This document shows, piece by piece, positions 11,011 through 21,580 of a stretch of 64,000 nucleotides of DNA. The stretch spans positions 360,016 through 424,015 of the forward strand of contig JAUJYN010000024.1 of NCBI GenBank assembly GCA_030737835.1, given 5' to 3'. Both the position numbers and the translations under genes were made by a program. The first letter of the stretch is position 1, and each line of letters starts with the position of its first letter. The notes beneath the pieces were generated by a model that did not search any database, was not told the DNA's origin, and worked only from the letters and a program-made list of their open reading frames with translations. The stretch is from Acorus gramineus. Taxonomy: Eukaryota; Streptophyta; Magnoliopsida; Acorales; Acoraceae.

Positions 11011-11905
11011 TAAGTCTCATAACAACTGGTGGAACATTCTTTGTATATTCTTTGTTTTTTAACGTAAAGCTAATCAAGGGGGTTAAATACTTAGGTAGTG
11101 TTTGGAAACACAGTTTGAAAAGCAGCTTTTAGCTTTTGCAGCTTTATGCACACCTTTTGAGGGTGTAATGATGATGATTTGAGAGTGTAATGATGATGGC
11201 TGCTTTATAAAACACAGATTTTGAGGTGCAGTTTAATGATAAAATGTACTAATGATGATGTATTTAAGTTGACCAGTTTGATAACAGCTTTTAGTTTTTA
11301 GCTTTCAAATGATTATGTATTTGAATTAATGTGACCTTAAAAACTAAAAATTATTTTTAATTTTTATTACTAAATCTTTGATCATATAACAATTCAAAGA
11401 GTTATATGGATATTTGATGGAATGATATGATAATATGGATATAAGTTAACTTTTAATTGATTTACTACCTCCTTTTTAATCAAGGAGGGGTTACTTATTA
11501 AAAACATGTTCAAAAGCTTTCCAATTGTTTTCTGACACCACGAGGAGAGTTATCTTCATAACTTTCAGTTTACGAAGAGAAATGTGGTGTATAAATTTAT
11601 TTTTTTTAGATACTTTAACCAAATATATATATATAAATAAAAGCTGGTATTACTTTAATTATTGTCCTTCACCTGACAATGCAATTATTGTACTTCACTC
11701 AAAAAGTTGGTGTAAATATGAGATTTTTTTAATCAACGTGGTGTTAACTTACTACACGAAATAAAAAATAAAGAAAAAGGGCGTTACATTGATTATTGTA
11801 CTTCACCTGACAGTGCAATTAATTATTGTACTTCAGCTGAAATGTTGTAATTGTGAGTGTGTTTTCATGTCCGGATCCCTATTGTGCTTTATTTGTTTTC
11901 ATCTT
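11008..11905. repeat. Array A, unit 3, truncated
   Basis: Repeats the first ~900 bases of the unit and stops abruptly at TTGTTTTCATCTT, where gypsy gag sequence begins. The breakpoint shows no target duplication. Confidence 0.85.
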
Positions 11906-12846
11906 CCTTTATTTTTCACATTAGGGATATCAAGGTCTCGTTCGACTGTCTTTGCTTGAGACATCAAATTTGAGAACCTCGAGAAAGCCTGGGAGGAGAC
12001 ATGCACCCGAATGGCGCTGCAGAGACCAAGCTCGAAACGACGGCACCGCGTCTCCTCGTCCATCACCAAGGCTGGAGCGAATCTGGAAAGCCTCGTGAAG
12101 CGCGTAGAGTAGTCCGTGACTGACATGGAGCCCTGCGTCAGCTGCTCGAACTCCTGCATCACGATCTGGCGCGTTGAGAACGGGAAGTACTCCTCCAAGA
12201 AATACCTCCGGAATCCCGCCCATAGAAGCTGCTCCACTCCCTCGGGGATGTCCACCACTCGGGTAGCCCACCAGTCGGCAGCGCTACCCTTCAGCATGAA
12301 GGTGGCCAGGGAGACTCGCTGACGGTCGGTGCAGTGCATGGTCGAGAAGATCGTATCCACCTCCATCAACCAACGCTCTGGGGCAAGGGGATCCGCCGTC
12401 TGGCCATAAAACTCGGGAGGGTGGAGCTTCAGAAAGGCTGCGAGGCCACTCTGCTGCACTCGCGCTGCAGCCTCTAGCTCCACCTCCCTCTCCAGGGGAT
12501 CCTGAACTCTCACCGCCGGAACCACCACGGGGACTGGGGGTACTTCGGGTACCACAGGCGGATCTGCCACCAAGGGGACCTGTGGAACTGCATCACGGGC
12601 CGCCCTCAGCTCCTGGATCTCCCGCGCCTGCTCTACCAACACTCTGGTCTGGGCCTCCAGTGCCTTGGTCTGAGTCTCCACCAAATCCGCTATCCGAGCG
12701 AACGCACGTTCCCATGCGGGAGGCTCCTGCGCCGATCCTGGCCTCACAGCCGTGGACTCTCCAGTAGCATCCTCGCCTCTGGTAGGTCCGAAAACCTCCA
12801 AAGGTCGAGAGGGACCATGTCCGCGCCGTCCTCTGCGAGGAGGCAT
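11906..12846 (-). pseudogene. Truncated gypsy gag
   Basis: Begins MPPRRGRRGHGPSRPLEVFG. After a Pro/Val-rich linker and a coiled-coil-like stretch around AFARIADLVETQTKALEAQT (about residues 50-70) comes the retrotransposon Gag core: FLKLHPPEFYG, PERWLMEVDTIFSTM, FMLKGSAADWW, FRRYFLEEYFP and QEFEQLTQGSMSVTDYSTRF. The frame remains open to a stop at 11899, but the last few residues are array A sequence, so the zinc knuckle and all of pol are missing. Gag would form the retrotransposon particle. There is no internal stop in the surviving part, which suggests the truncation is not ancient. Confidence 0.88.
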
Positions 12847-12941
12847 ATCAGCAACCTAAGAAAACCAGACACTAGGATCAGAATACTCATATAGAAATCC
12901 TAGGACTATCTCTACGAAAAGAAGACCATTGGCTCTGACAG

Positions 12942-12959
12942 GACCAGGCTCTGATACCA
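12942..12959 (-). other. Gypsy primer-binding site (initiator Met tRNA)
   Basis: On the minus strand, a few bases after the LTR end, the sequence is TGGTATCAGAGCCTGGTC. TGGTATCAGAGC is the standard complement to the 3' end of plant initiator Met tRNA. Confidence 0.85.
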
Positions 12960-12964
12960 ACTTT

Positions 12965-15935
12965 TGTCACGCCCCAGGGCGGCCGTCCCCGGGACGCGGC
13001 AAGTGTATATATGATATCAGTCTAAACAGGAGTTCAATAACATACTCACACAACAGCTAAAAATGACAACACAGACAACAAAGAGGCTGACATGATATAT
13101 ACACAAATAGCGGAAGCTAAAAAGACTGAATCTGTAATTCAAAGACATATTACAGACTCGATACATAATCAACTGTCCTGTGAGAGCCAATATATACAAA
13201 GACATCCAAATATAATACAAATGCGTGCCCAAGCACGGAATATAATACATACAATCACAAGGGATGCTGATAGCCTCTGAAACTCGCGGGACGTGGCGCT
13301 ACTCCGCTACTGATGAAGTCCCTCGGGGAGCTCCTCCTCCAGATCCGACTCAGATGACACTAGAGAAAAATATATGCGAGGGGTGAGCCACACGCTCAGT
13401 GAACAGCACAACCCATGCATCACAATTTATATTAACCACCAGATATTATGAACCACAATTTTATTAATCAAGCCTCAAAGTGGCAACAATTATACAAATC
13501 CAGTGGGTCGCTATCGCCAACCCACTACACCCTCACCCTCACCCCTCAATAGGTGACATAGGATATTGGGACTGACTAGGCTGTTGGTCACCCTTGGTCC
13601 ACCGATAGTCTCTCCTCCACTCCGTAGGTCGCTTGGCCACTCCCACATTCAGCACAGTCCGTCCCAAATCAGGAGGTGCCTACTGATGGGAGCCCTCCAC
13701 GGGACGACCTTTCTAACGCTGAGGCAGTCTCTACACGGATCCAACGAAGGGAACAGAACAGCCTATCCATACGCATATGATCCACTCGGATCCGCTGACA
13801 ACACATCTCAACAACTCTAATGTCTTGAATTCTTCCGAATTCCTCCAGGGCGCATAACCAAGATGCGGGGAACATATATAATAATAAAGAGGTTATAATA
13901 TTATTGGGAAAAGAAACCTTGGGAGGGCAGCATGAGGTCCCGATATAGGACATCCCGACAACCAAACAAGGAACACGGAGTACCCTAGCCCGGGTCTCAA
14001 TGTTGACCTCGCAAGGCCCCTCCCTATAATATTATCTAAGACATGCTAATAATCATATGCTAGCATTTAATTTAATAAATTAAACTAGTAGGACGCATGC
14101 ATAGGCCGAGGCTTCCTAGCATGAGAACAGGGTGACAGGATGCATGGTTCTTACACATATCCTAAGGGTGCAAGTCCCTAACATACAAAGTCTAGGGTAG
14201 CATGCATACTACATTTTTATCATGCTTGCATGGATTACACATTACAACAAGTTAATATAAATCCATGGTGCCCCAGGGGAGGACGGTACACGCCCAAGTG
14301 CATATAACGCCTCCCTACTGGGTTGGATTGTCCCACTCACCGATAGTCGGGTCGTCGCGCGACCGTCCGTCAGAATCTGCAAAATAGGGTAATCAATTCG
14401 GTGAGTAAAATACACAATAAATACAAAAAATACTCTAAAAATACACAACACTCGGGCGAACGTACATACGGCCCGTACGCACGCGAGCCCGAGCACCCCG
14501 ACTCAATCCCGAACCCCCGGGCAGCCGCACGCACGGCCACCCGCCTCGGGCGCACAGCCGAGCCCCGGCCCGCGCGCCCAGACGCCCTGCCGAGCCTAGC
14601 CCGCACGCCCGGACACCCTGCCGAGCCCCCTCGGGTGCACCGCGCGCTCACTGCGCCCCAGCGCAGCAACTCGCGCGCACACCCGCACGCCCTGCGCCCC
14701 GGCACCTCACCCCGCGCGCACCCCGCGCGCACCACCAGCTCGCCCCGCCGGGCGCGCACAGCACGCCCGCGTCTTTGCGTAGCGCTCCGCGCGCACGCCC
14801 CCCCACGGCGCCCTGCGCGCAGCACCCGCACGCGGCCCCGCGCGCACGGCACGCACTGCGCCTCTGCGCAGCGCAGCGCCCCGCGCGCATACCCACGCGC
14901 ACGCCCGCGCGCACACCCACGGCGCCCAGCGCGTAGCTCCCGCATGCTCCAGCTCCACCCACGTGCACGCCCGCGCACACGCCCGCACGCACGCCCGCGC
15001 TGTCCTGCCAGCATGCCCGACAGCGCCCAGCCTTGCGCCTGCCTGCGCTGCTCTGCCTGCCTGGCAGCCAACCCGGGACAGCCCACCACCACTCCGACGG
15101 CCACCAACGGCCTCCAACCGCCTCCAACCGCCACCAACGGCCACCCACCACCACCCACAGCCACCCCCACTCAAAAACACCCTCCTAACAATCATCTAAA
15201 CAAGAAAGGAAGGAAAGGAAACCTTACCCAAGGAAGGAAAGGAAGGAAGGGAAGATCTCCCTCAGCCCAAAAACCAGCTGAAATCAGAGGAGAAAAGAGG
15301 GCGTGAGAAGGGGTCACGCAAGTGGGAACTCGAATCCGAGACCACCGGAAGGTAGATCGGGAGCTCACCTATCCTTTCTCTTCTTAAGATTTTTGGTTTC
15401 AACCACCTTAGCTAGGTCAAAAATGAGGTTTAGAGAGAGGAGGAGAGAGAAATCTTGGTGGAGCAGATGATGAATAGTGGGGGGAGATATTTTTAGCTCA
15501 CTTATATATAATCCGCACACTTAGATTAGGCTAACCTAGGTTAATTAGGGTTTAAGCTAGCATTAGGGAGGCTTAAGTGTGGTTTGACCCTAGTCAACCC
15601 AACCACACTAAAATTCAAAATATTTGACCAAGTCATGGGGCCCACTTTGACCAAGTCAAGTCTCCCAATGACTTCTCGCTCGGTCAAAACCCGGATACGC
15701 TTCGGAACTGCAAAATTCTGAAATGTTACCGGAATTCGATGAAATTTTCGTGAGCGGCTTGGAATGGCACCAGGACACATAATATGCAGTTAGATTTTCA
15801 ATCGGAGTCCTCAACCTCAGGGTGATAGCTAAAAGCCCGAAATTTTAGCGGTTCCGATCGAAAAACGAAAAAAACGAAAAACTGCCAGAATGTCCCAATG
15901 GTGACTAGAAGGTTAAAAGTGACACATATATAACA
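12965..15935 (-). repeat. Gypsy 5' LTR, ~2.97 kb
   Basis: Ends are TGTTATATATGTGTCACTTT (at 15935, reading down) and GGGGCGTGACA (at 12965). The same ends bound the solo LTR at 26672-29963. The middle (about 14450-15080) is extremely GC-rich with CGCGC runs, so long spurious frames appear on both strands. A TATA-like site has not been fixed. Short direct repeats around 13520-13600 correspond to those in the solo LTR. Confidence 0.9.
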
Positions 15936-16092
15936 AGTCCAACAAGATTGGTAACCTAAAAACACTAGGGGACAAGTATTGAGTCAAATGCTCCACAAAA
16001 CATTCTACATTGAGGACTTGGAGCATTTGGGTAACAAGAAATGCAAAGGCTTTTTACGATAAAACTTGTTATGCCTAAAAACAAGTCGCAAT
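15936..16092. other. Short unassigned spacer
   Basis: Unique-looking AT-rich sequence between the gypsy LTR and the hAT element. It continues on the other side of the hAT element at 16940. I see nothing else in it. Confidence 0.5.
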
Positions 16093-16931
16093 TAGGCCTG
16101 TCAACGGGTCGGGTCCAGACCCGGACCCGACCCGACCCGGACCCGATTACACGTGTAATATACCCGACCCGATTTGGACCCGACCCGAGTTGGACCCGAC
16201 CCGGCGGACCCGAACAAACAAACGGGTCGGGTCCGGGTCCACCCCGCCCCGACCCGTTGGACCCGAGACCCGATTGTTTTATTAAAATATGTTCATATAT
16301 TACAAGATCATTAGTATTAGTTGATACATAATTTTATTTTTTACTTAACTTATTTTTATATCTACAAGTTCATAAATCATAATCATAACAAGCCTATAAA
16401 TCGGTTTGTTTTGGACAATTAACTTATTAGCTTTTGAATTTATATGATTAATTAGTTTGTTGCATGATTTATGTTTATTATTTAGGTTAATATGTTAGTG
16501 TTTATTGTTTTGAATGTTGTTTAGGTTAATATTGTTTTGAATGTTGTTTAGGTTAGTTATGTTTATTATTTAGATTAATATGTTTTTTATGTTAGTGATT
16601 ATTGTTTTAGATGTTGTTTAATAATTCATTTACTTCTTTTGAATTGTATAAAATTATATTCAAACATAGTCTCATTAACAATAATGCTTTATTACAAAAA
16701 ATTTCAAATAGAATGATAAGGCAAACAAATACATGAGCTCTTCTCTCTCTTTTTTTTTTTTTACCCAACCATCCGGGTCGGGTCGGACCCGGACCCGACC
16801 CGGGTCCGACGGGTCCGGGTCCGGGTCCACATTTCCCCGGACCCGCCGAGTCCTGGGTTGGACCCGGACCCGCCGGGTCCTGTCACGGGTCGGGTCCGGG
16901 TCCACCCCGACCCGACCCGTTGACAGGCCTA
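16093..16931. mobile_element. Non-autonomous hAT element, 839 bp
   Basis: The ends are perfect inverted repeats over at least 20 bp, TAGGCCTGTCAACGGGTCGG. They are flanked by a perfect 8-bp target duplication GTCGCAAT (16085-16092 and 16932-16939). Subterminal regions on both sides are dense in GACCCGACCCG / CGGGTCGGGTC units. The centre is AT-rich with no transposase. An 8-bp duplication and the TAG...CTA ends fit the hAT superfamily. Confidence 0.9.
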
Positions 16932-16939
16932 GTCGCAAT

Positions 16940-17304
16940 GTACCTTGGGTCACGTTGTGCAATGGGGTCAACACATCTTTAGAGAGATTGTAGAGAGATT
17001 AAATAGAGAAATGAAATTCAAAGTTGAATAACCAATCCTTGTATATTTTTGTTGTTTTATTTATGAGGGTCATGACTCTTGAGATGGTTGTAAGAATGGT
17101 ATGGAGTTGAAAAGTCAATGCAATTTCACACATGAAAAATGTAACATCATTAAATATGGTCCACTATGAAAAAAAATTCCTAGTTGAATATCGTGACGTG
17201 TCCCCAAAAAGGTCCAAAGGAAGGGAAAAAATATAATAGAAAAAATTAAAGGTAAATTCTTCCTAAACAAGAGTATCCCAAAATCTATGCAAAGATCTGA
17301 GGAA
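16940..17304. other. Intergenic, 3' side of the repeat-protein gene
   Basis: AT-rich DNA with no recognised element. It would hold the 3' untranslated part of the minus-strand gene ending at 17305. Confidence 0.4.
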
Positions 17305-18058
17305 TCATACCGCTACAAGCAAGCATTCAATGTGGTCATCCGAGAGTTGTGGAAATAGCATGTATGGAATGCTCGACGAAACGTAACCACCAATGTCATC
17401 GCCATGTTGTGACCAAATGTAACCACCATTGCCATGGCCATATTGTGGAGATAGTGGAATGCCTTTTTGACATAGTGGAACGCCTGGAATGCTTGACAAA
17501 AAGTAACCGCCATTGCCAGGGCCATATGGTTGACATAGTGGAATGCCTGGAATGTTTGAAGATACGTAACCGCCATTGTCAGGGCCATATGGTTGACATA
17601 GTGGAATGCCTGGAATGTTTGACAATACGTGACCGCCATTGTCAGGGCCATATGGTTGACATAGTGGAATGCCTGGAATGTTTGACGATACGTGACCGCC
17701 ATTGCCAGGGCTATATGGTTGACATAGTGGAATGCTTGAAATGTTTGACGATACGTGACCGCCATTGTCAGGGTCATATTGTTGACATGGTAGAATGCCT
17801 TGAATGTTTGACGATACGTAACCGCCATTGCCAGGGCCATATTGTTGACATGGTGGAATGCCTGGAATGTTTGACGATACATAACCGCCATTGCCAGGGC
17901 CATATTGTTGACATGGTGCAACCTACAAGAACAAGGACGAAATGGGAGCAACCAAGTAAATCAAATAACAGTAAACCTATAAAAAGAATCTATATATCAT
18001 CATCATCATCTTTACCTCAGCCTCAACCTTTGAACTTCCATAAATGTAATCCACCACG
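17305..18058 (-). CDS. Proline/glycine/tyrosine repeat protein, partial gene model
   Basis: The terminal exon (17922 to 17305) starts after a good acceptor (TTCTTGTAG), stays in frame for 205 codons and consists mostly of a 20-residue repeat, consensus SNIPGIPLCQPYGPGNGGYV. It ends in a non-repeat tail of about 45 residues (IECLLVAV, then a stop). A 43-bp upstream exon candidate (18058 to 18016; VVDYIYGSSKVEAE) has acceptor GGCAG and donor GAG|GTAAAG and joins in phase. The 60-bp DNA period keeps all frames open, so an alternative reading with repeat HVNNMALAMAVTYRQTFQAF from ATG 18067 cannot be excluded. I prefer the P/G/Y frame because it continues through unique sequence to a stop. Eight to nine repeats are visible. 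It may be a cell-wall or low-complexity protein, but I do not recognise a family. The first exon is not identified. Confidence 0.45.
17440..17922. repeat. 60-bp coding minisatellite
   Basis: About eight units of a 60-bp repeat containing CCATTGCCAGGGCCATAT and ATGCCTGGAATGTTTGAC. Units at the high-coordinate end are the most alike, suggesting recent expansion there. It lies inside the terminal exon described above. Confidence 0.9.
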
Positions 18059-18510
18059 CTGCCATTAACAACAAGAAAACGAAGAGATCAGATAAATAAA
18101 TAAATATCTATTTATAATTAGGTATGCAAGAAATCCGTAGAACCACAATCCATCCTATGAATTCATTCACTTGATCGGACGACCCGTAGACTTTTTTATC
18201 CCATGCTCCCTTTCCTTTTTGGTCTCCCCTCTTCCCTCATGTTCCCCTTCAATGGATCACACAGAGGAGGAGATGGGACGGACGGCTGGATCGCCGATTG
18301 CCGAGGGGAGGTGAATGGTTTGGGGCCGTCCGATTCGTAATATTGATGGATTTTTGAAGCAGAGAATGAGCAGATGTATACCTAGATTTTTAAAAAAAAA
18401 AAAAATTGAAGAAGAAGAAAACCCTAAAAACAAACCTCGACATCGCGCGAAAATTTTGAAGAAAACACGAGAGGGCGAAACGCACGAACGGAGAGCGACA
18501 AATCAATCCT

Positions 18511-18525
18511 CCCCATATATATAGA
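18511..18525 (-). promoter_or_regulatory. TATA box upstream of the repeat-protein gene
   Basis: The minus strand reads CTCTATATATATGGG, followed by a pyrimidine-rich leader with CTCTCGTGTTTTCTTC and a short upstream frame MSRFVFRV at 18443. Its position about 450 bases before the first exon candidate suggests a promoter with a long leader or an unseen first exon. Confidence 0.4.
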
Positions 18526-18835
18526 GAGAGACGGGTATGGGTACGTGGTGTTAGTTGGGCCGCCCAATTGGCGTTCAAGTTGAAATGACCAGAGGCCCAT
18601 GTGCGTCTGGCCCAAGCCCATTTCTCTTCCACTTTTGCACATGTATCTTGCAGGAAAATGATGTCCACTACATAATCGTGTACAGTCTTTATCCACAGTT
18701 CTCTTTATATAAAAAAAAATTATACATTCGTTTATTGAAATATAAATTTTTATAAGAAGTAAAAATAAATATGCTGAAAATACTTTAATGTATTTTTTAT
18801 TTAAAGAAATGAAATTTTTTAATTTTCATGTGTTA

Positions 18836-19090
18836 TGATACAGCCCCTTATGATATGAGGTGTCTCTGTTTTCACCTCTCAAATCTAGGTGCATACCTCT
18901 CCGATATGCACACCCAACTACACCCCTTTATATTTATACTTTTTTTTTTTTTTTGCATACCTCTTTTGTGACACCTTTTTTTTCTCCTGTGAAACCCTCG
19001 ACTCACCTTCTTCGTTTTCATGCATCCATCCTCCTCCTTGTGCGACTCATTGGACCACATCGCCGAATTAGTGGAACCCCATATGAAAGA
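18836..19090. repeat. Direct repeat pair, copy 1
   Basis: A ~230-bp block starting ATGATACAGCCCCTTATGAT returns at 19312. It contains a Y-rich stretch and a T tract. The two copies differ mainly in T-tract length, consistent with a local duplication 476 bp apart. The short frames in it are not convincing genes. Confidence 0.8.
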
Positions 19091-19311
19091 AGAAATTGAT
19101 TCATTGTCTTCTTTATCAACAAGGATAATATTACATGAAGTCCATTTTTCAACCCTAAACCCAGTCTACGAAGTGTTTTTTATTTATAAAAAATAGTATA
19201 CCTTATCGTGGATGGAAAAATATGCACCATATTAAAAAAACAACAAGTGTCAAGGCTTAAACCGGTATGGGCTACCATATTCGACATCTGAGAACCCAAA
19301 CCTACATTATG

Positions 19312-19545
19312 ATACAACCCCTTATGATATGAGGTGTCTCTGTTTACACCTCTCAAATCTAGGTGCATACCTCTCCGATATGCACACCCAACTACACCCC
19401 TTTATATTTATACATTTTTTTTTTTGCATTCCTCTTTTGTGACACTTCTTTTTTCCTATTGTGAAACCCTCGACTCACCTTCTTCATTTTCATGCATCCA
19501 TTCTCCTCCTTGTGTGACTCATCGGACCCCATCATCGAATACAAT
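19312..19545. repeat. Direct repeat pair, copy 2
   Basis: Second copy of the block at 18836, with near-identical GGTGCATACCTCTCCGATAT and CACCTTCTTC segments. Confidence 0.8.
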
Positions 19546-20800
19546 CTTTGGGTGACCTTGAATCAATGATGGATCTTCCTTTCTTCGGAAGGATGGGAAG
19601 AGATCCTTGATTTAAGAAATTAGATATATGTATATGTAAAGATCTGCAGAATCAGTCATTTATTATCCCTTGTTAAATATACATATATTGTCAAGATTTT
19701 GTGAATCAATCAATGATGTTTCCTAATCCAACATATATTGTTGTGATTTGAGAATCAGTTAATGATAGCTCCAAATCTAATATATATATATATATATTGA
19801 TTAATACGTAATTGATCAAACACTACTTGAAAACGATTCTTCTTTTCATAAACAAAATGTTCCAAATGTTCCTAGAAATTCATACTCCCGTTGGACCATT
19901 TGTATCCATATGCATTAGGATCTCGATTCATGGATCTCTTAGTTCGAGAAATAAGATGATCAAACCATTTTTTCTTACTCTTTTTCAAATTCGATAAATG
20001 TTGGTTATATATATATAGGATTCAGGAAATCAAGCATTGATGATTCTTTGATTTGAAAATATGTTGGTCGTTGGGTATGATGGGTTTGGAGGGCCGAATG
20101 AATGGGATTATCCAGATGGTGGACCATCGCTATTCCGGCCTTGGGTCGCGGACAGGTGGAGCATAGTCAATGGGATTAGAATTTGGTCCCTACAGTATAT
20201 GTTGTTGGATGGACTCTACATAATAATGGTTTAAATAAATGTTAGTTTGGAAACTCTCATTTGGAAGAAGAATTCTGCCTCGAAAACATAATTTTGGTAG
20301 ATTTTATAGAAGGAAATTTTTTATTTTACGGGGTCATAATTGAACTTTTTTTGTTTGAATAATGTTAAGAATAGTCTCGTTGATAGTTTTATCGATAGTT
20401 CGAAATGTTTTTATTTTTTAAAAATAATAAATCTCGTCTAATAGGATATATGTTTTTATGAAAAATGTATCTCGTTCTATTCCAAATCAAATGAATCAAT
20501 TGTTCGCAAATGTAAAAAAAAAAAAAAAAAAAAAAGAAATCAATGAGGTAGTGGAGGGCTATGGAGGTATATAGATCGTCTTCCCGTTTATGTGTAATAG
20601 CGCTCTTTTTTCATCCATCTAGGATAACAGAAGTAACGGTTGGAAACGAGTTTGGAGTTTTACTTAAAATTTATTGTAACAAAAAATTATTATATTGACT
20701 CTTCAAAAATTAGGGTCACTCGTAATATTTAGAAACATGTTTAGGTTATTTATAATCCCCAAACGTGACCAATAGGTATTTGCAAACACTACTTTAATTA
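19546..20800. other. Intergenic
   Basis: AT-rich with a TA microsatellite (about 19784-19798) and a poly-A run (about 20515-20535). The only notable item is a small open frame at 20061-20234. Confidence 0.5.
20061..20234 (+). CDS. Small open frame, 57 residues, unrecognised
   Basis: Reads MLVVGYDGFGGPNEWDYPDG and continues PSLFRPWVADRW to a TAA. Composition (Gly, Asp, Trp, Pro) is unlike the AT-driven frames around it and base composition is more balanced than the flanks, so it may be a coding remnant. No family is recognised and no ribosomal or splice signal decides it. Confidence 0.2.
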   Translation: MLVVGYDGFGGPNEWDYPDGGPSLFRPWVADRWSIVNGIRIWSLQYMLLDGLYIIMV

Positions 20801-21580
20801 GCCACTAATTTATTGAAAGATGCTTCAGAGCATACAAATATTTTTCATGCCATCTGGACAAGTCATGTTTGAAATAGCTTTGAAAATTTTATGGACCAGT
20901 ATTCATAAAAGTATGACCATACCACTTTAATAAAAACAATTTAATAAACACGATTTCTGTACCATTTGATGAAAGTGTGAATGAGAAAAAGAAGTTTGAA
21001 TTCGGTTTTAGAAAAAAACTTCCAGACAGTCCAGAACCGTCTGGACGAGGTGGTTGTGAATTTAGATAAGAATGATTTATCTGCAAAGATTTTATGTTAG
21101 AACTTGAGCGAACTACTACAGTATCTGAAAGGCCTGAAATGCCTCTAGATCGTCTCGGATTTGAGGTCAAATCAGGATTTGAAATATAAATCTTTGACCT
21201 ATGTATAAATCTGATTTTTGTGATTTCGAACCTGAGAGTTTTCACTCTTTGAAAGTGACAACAAAACTTGAGAGTTTTCTATAAAAATCTATCTTGATTT
21301 CGTTCAATGTGTGCATGCTTTTGAAAGACTAATAAGTAGATATCCAAACTTGAAATATTATTTAAATAAGATATAATTCTGGAAATTATATACCAAGCTT
21401 TGACCTATTCAATCCCTCTTCTAGATATTGCAACGTGATAAAAGAGCCTTTTCACTATTCATGTTCTTCTATTAGAACCTCTGATCCTCTGTATTGCCCT
21501 GTTATTATCTATGCATGCATCAAAAAGATTCTCCCCCTTTCAAAATATGAAACACCCATATTCTTTATATATCTTTTGGT
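20800..21580 (+). repeat. Dispersed repeat, copy 1 (inverted partner at 53720-54360)
   Basis: Landmarks CACTAATTTATTGAAA, GATTTCTGTAC, TCTAGATATTGCAACGTGAT and CTATGCATGCATCAAAAAGA occur in the same order here and, reverse-complemented, at 53720-54360. The copies are clearly diverged. It may be a retrotransposon leader or LTR piece; I see no ends. Confidence 0.75.

Larger units (their letters stand above)
11906..15935 (-). mobile_element. Ty3/gypsy Tekay/Del-type element, 5' half only
   Basis: Read on the minus strand, the order is 5' LTR (15935 to 12965), primer-binding site, and gag (12846 to 11906), after which the element is cut. Pol and the 3' LTR are absent. The gag start MPPRRGRRG, the initiator-Met primer site and a ~3-kb LTR together point to the Tekay/Del chromovirus clade; the clade call rests on general knowledge of those traits. 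No target duplication can be checked because one end is lost. Confidence 0.85.

Noticed and set aside
11525..11764. 79-codon frame MFSDTTRRVIFITFSLRREM...
   Set aside because: Part of array A unit 3; the equivalent sequence in units 1 and 2 has different frame lengths.
12582..12767. Plus-strand frame opposite gag
   Set aside because: Antisense shadow of the gypsy gag reading frame.
13017..13250. Short frames on both strands at the LTR end
   Set aside because: They are gypsy LTR sequence and have no domain; the solo LTR does not keep them.
14450..15080. GC-rich island as bacterial contamination or a gene-linked CpG island
   Set aside because: It occurs inside two independent LTR copies with the same ends, so it belongs to the retrotransposon.
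14401..15306. Long open frames on both strands (266-301 codons), Arg/Pro/Ala-rich
   Set aside because: They lie in the GC-rich core of the gypsy LTR, where stop codons are rare by composition; several frames are open at once and none has a domain.
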